Of a stretch of 7,392 nt of DNA, positions 5,820 to 7,392 are shown one piece after another. A model generated the notes under the pieces. It was not told where the DNA came from. It did not search any database and saw only the letters and a program-made list of their open reading frames with translations. Source of the DNA: Polyangiaceae bacterium (lineage in GTDB: Bacteria; Myxococcota_A; Polyangia; Polyangiales; Polyangiaceae). The position numbers and the translations under genes are program-made. The stretch lies in contig JAICXU010000137.1 of the NCBI GenBank assembly GCA_025934595.1, positions 1 to 7,392 of the forward strand, read 5' to 3'. Position 1 is the stretch's first letter; every line of letters begins with the position of its first letter.

Positions 5820-6344
5820 ATGGTCAAACCCGAACAATGGGTTCCTCTCGCCGATATTGCGCGCGCTCACGGCGTGAAGGGCGAGGTTCGTCTTCGTCTC
5901 TACAATCGCGACAGCGATCTTCTGCTCAGCGCCGATGAGGTGCTCGTGCGATTGCCCGACGGCGAGGAGCACGAGGTCTCCGTGGATGGCGCGCGTCGCG
6001 CGAACGACGCGATCTTGATGAAGCTTCATTCGGTCGACGACAAAGATCGCGCCGACGAATTGCAACGCGCGCAAGTTTGCTTGCGGCGGAAGGATTTTCC
6101 TGCGCCGGGCGCCGGCGAATTCTACGTGTGCGACGCCGTCGGCGCGGAAGTGAAATCCCAGGGAAAAAGGCTCGGAACGGTGAAAGACGTGGCCGCGTAT
6201 CCGAGCATCAGCGTGCTCGTCGTGAACGCGTCGGACGGCGGCAAAGACTGGGAGATTCCTCTCACGGAGACGTTCATCGAGAAGATCGATCTCGAAAACG
6301 GATCGATCGACATCGCGACCACCGAAGGCCTCGAGCGCGCCTAG
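5820..6344 (+). CDS. rimM: 16S rRNA processing / 30S maturation factor RimM
   Basis: A 174-residue protein with the two RimM domains. The N-terminal beta-barrel carries the signature 'ARAHGVKGEVRLRLYN' (14-29). The C-terminal PRC-barrel spans about 100-172: 'GEFYVCDAVGAEV', then 'GKRLGTVKDV', 'WEIPLTETFIEKIDLENG' and a closing 'TEGLERA'. RimM binds S19 and 16S rRNA to help assemble the 30S head. The length matches the family (about 170-180). ATG 5820 is 15 bases after khpA, with only a weak AAG ribosome site, so coupling is likely. trmD begins two bases after its stop. Confidence 0.95.
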   Translation: MVKPEQWVPLADIARAHGVKGEVRLRLYNRDSDLLLSADEVLVRLPDGEEHEVSVDGARRANDAILMKLHSVDDKDRADELQRAQVCLRRKDFPAPGAGEFYVCDAVGAEVKSQGKRLGTVKDVAAYPSISVLVVNASDGGKDWEIPLTETFIEKIDLENGSIDIATTEGLERA

Positions 6345-6346
6345 AG

Positions 6347-7111
6347 ATGCGAGCGCATGTCGTCACGCTCTTTCCGGAGGCGTTCGAAGGTTTCTTGCGA
6401 ACGAGCTTCGTCTCGAGAGCGATCGCCGCGAAGAAGCTCGAGGTGACGTTCCATTCGCCGCGCGATTTCGGTCTCGGCGCGCACAAGAGCGTCGACGACA
6501 CGCCGTACGGCGGCGGCAGCGGCATGGTGATGCGCGTCGACGTGATGGTCGCATGTCTCGAGCATATCGACGCCGCTGGCGTCGGGGCGACGCCGGGCGG
6601 CGCGCGCAAATATCGCGTGATGATGACGCCGCAAGGCCGGCCATTCGATCAACCGAAGGCGGAGGAGCTCGCGAAGCGCGAGGAATTCGTGCTGATTTGC
6701 GGACGCTACGAAGGCTTCGACGAGCGCATTCGCGGCCACGTCGACGAAGAAATCTCGCTCGGCGATTTCGTGATGACCGGTGGCGAGGTCGCGGCGATGG
6801 CGATCATCGATGCGACGGTGCGGCTCCTCCCCGGCGTGCTCGGAAATGAAGACTCGACGCGCGAAGAATCGCATTCGCCGGAGACGGGCCTCCTCGAATA
6901 TCCGCAATACACGCGGCCCGCAGAGTTTCGCGGCGAGAAAGTGCCCGACGTCCTCGCAGGCGGAAATCACGCCGACATCGCGGAGTGGCGTCGCGAGCAA
7001 GCGATCGAAAAAACGCGCATCAGGCGACGCGATCTCTACGAACGCTTCGTGGCGAAAGAAGCCGTGATGCTGATGACGGCTCCGCAGAAAAAAAAGAAGA
7101 GATCGAAATGA
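6347..7111 (+). CDS. trmD: tRNA (guanine-37-N1)-methyltransferase TrmD
   Basis: A 254-residue SPOUT methyltransferase that makes m1G37 in tRNAs from S-adenosylmethionine, preventing frameshifts. Visible motifs are 'VVTLFPEAFEGFLRTS' (5-20), 'DDTPYGGGSGMVMR' (50-63), the knot strand 'LICGRYEGFDERI' (116-128) with the SAM-binding trefoil, and 'SLGDFVMTGGEVAAM' (137-151) then 'LLPGVLGNEDS' (160-170). The C-terminal domain keeps 'LLEYPQYTRP' (182-191). The tail is Lys-rich (KKKKRSK), encoded over an A8 run. ATG 6347 lies two bases after the rimM stop, and the protein begins as in other TrmD proteins. An upstream in-frame extension to 6077 would overlap rimM and is not supported. The stop forms an ATGA overlap with the next gene. 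Confidence 0.97.
   Translation: MRAHVVTLFPEAFEGFLRTSFVSRAIAAKKLEVTFHSPRDFGLGAHKSVDDTPYGGGSGMVMRVDVMVACLEHIDAAGVGATPGGARKYRVMMTPQGRPFDQPKAEELAKREEFVLICGRYEGFDERIRGHVDEEISLGDFVMTGGEVAAMAIIDATVRLLPGVLGNEDSTREESHSPETGLLEYPQYTRPAEFRGEKVPDVLAGGNHADIAEWRREQAIEKTRIRRRDLYERFVAKEAVMLMTAPQKKKKRSK
7090..7096 (+). other. In-phase A_AAA_AAG slippery heptamer at the end of trmD
   Basis: The A8G run at 7088-7096 contains A AAA AAG in the phase used for -1 frameshifting in dnaX-type signals. Slippage would continue GAA GAG ATC GAA ATG into the next gene with no stop. A small hairpin, GCGAT/ATCGC (7113-7117 with 7123-7127), lies 16 bases downstream. No Shine-Dalgarno-like stimulator is seen upstream. The run may simply encode a Lys-rich tail. 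Confidence 0.3.
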
Positions 7112-7392
7112 GGCGATTCGCGATCGCGCTCGTACATCATCCCGTGCTCGACGCGGCGGGCGCCATCGTCACGACGGCGGTCACGAACCTCGACGTGCAC
7201 GACTTGTCGCGGAGCGCGCGCACGTACGGTGCGACCGATTACTTCATCGCGCACCCCATCGCCGCGCAGCGCGAGCTCGTCTTGCGAATCTGCGATCACT
7301 GGGAGCACGGATCGAGCGGCAAACGAATTCCGTCGCGAAAAGAAGCGCTCACGCTCGTGCGCGTGGTGGATTCGCTCGACGCCGCCATCGAC
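7108..7392 (+). CDS. SPOUT-superfamily RNA methyltransferase (PF09936/COG4752 type), N-terminal part, cut by right edge
   Basis: The first 95 residues of a protein with no stop inside the window. The opening 'RRFAIALVHHPVLDAAGAIV' and 'TTAVTNLDVHDLSRSARTYG' match the N-terminal signature of the SAM-dependent RNA methyltransferases found next to trmD in deltaproteobacteria and Aquificae-like lineages. 'DYFIAHPIAAQRELVLRICD' and 'HWEHG' then 'PSRKEALTLVRVVDSLDAAI' complete the pattern. The substrate of this family is not well established. It is presumed to modify RNA. ATG 7108 overlaps the trmD stop as ATGA, so it is translationally coupled. It sits between trmD and (expected, outside the window) rplS. 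Confidence 0.85.
   Translation, partial: MRRFAIALVHHPVLDAAGAIVTTAVTNLDVHDLSRSARTYGATDYFIAHPIAAQRELVLRICDHWEHGSSGKRIPSRKEALTLVRVVDSLDAAID

Noticed and set aside
6077..6346. 90-codon N-terminal extension of trmD
   Set aside because: It overlaps rimM coding sequence and is Arg-rich. TrmD proteins begin at the MRAHVVTLFP position.

Overview
The window is chromosomal DNA from a high-GC bacterium. GC-rich third positions, long antisense open frames and tightly packed genes all fit this. The rpsP-khpA-rimM-trmD-(PF09936-type RNA methyltransferase) order, an ECF sigma/anti-sigma pair and a TTGACG-17-TAGGGT promoter suggest Myxococcota, perhaps the Polyangia/Sorangiineae side. The taxonomic call is inference from gene order and style. 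No marker gene settles it. There are no mobile elements, CRISPR arrays or tRNA/rRNA genes, and no gene-free stretch exceeds 170 bases.

Region 1 (1-2093, minus strand) is a four-gene operon read right to left: an ECF sigma factor, a single-pass membrane protein that is probably its anti-sigma factor, a lipoprotein with TPR-like helices, and the N-terminal part of an LpxL/HtrB-like acyltransferase that leaves the window at its left edge. All three junctions are 4-base stop/start overlaps (GTGA, ATGA, GTGA), so the genes look translationally coupled. Together they suggest an envelope-sensing or lipid-remodelling unit.

Region 2 (2168-2617, plus strand) is a solitary SCP2-like lipid-binding protein. 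It diverges from the sigma operon and converges on the next gene, with only 6 bases between the two stop codons. A perfect 10-bp hairpin spans both stops.

Region 3 (2624-4980, minus strand) holds two genes: an SDR resembling DprE2, then an FAD-linked oxidase resembling DprE1. In mycobacteria this pair epimerises polyprenyl-phospho-ribose to polyprenyl-phospho-arabinose. The residue matching the benzothiazinone-reactive cysteine of M. tuberculosis DprE1 is alanine here.

Region 4 (5046-7392, plus strand) is a ribosome and tRNA maturation operon: promoter, rpsP (S16), khpA (KH-domain RNA-binding protein), rimM (30S maturation), trmD (tRNA m1G37 methyltransferase) and the start of a SPOUT-family RNA methyltransferase cut by the right edge. 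At the trmD end, an A_AAA_AAG heptamer lies in the right phase for a -1 frameshift that would fuse TrmD to the next protein. This is the most unusual signal in the window, and it is unproven.
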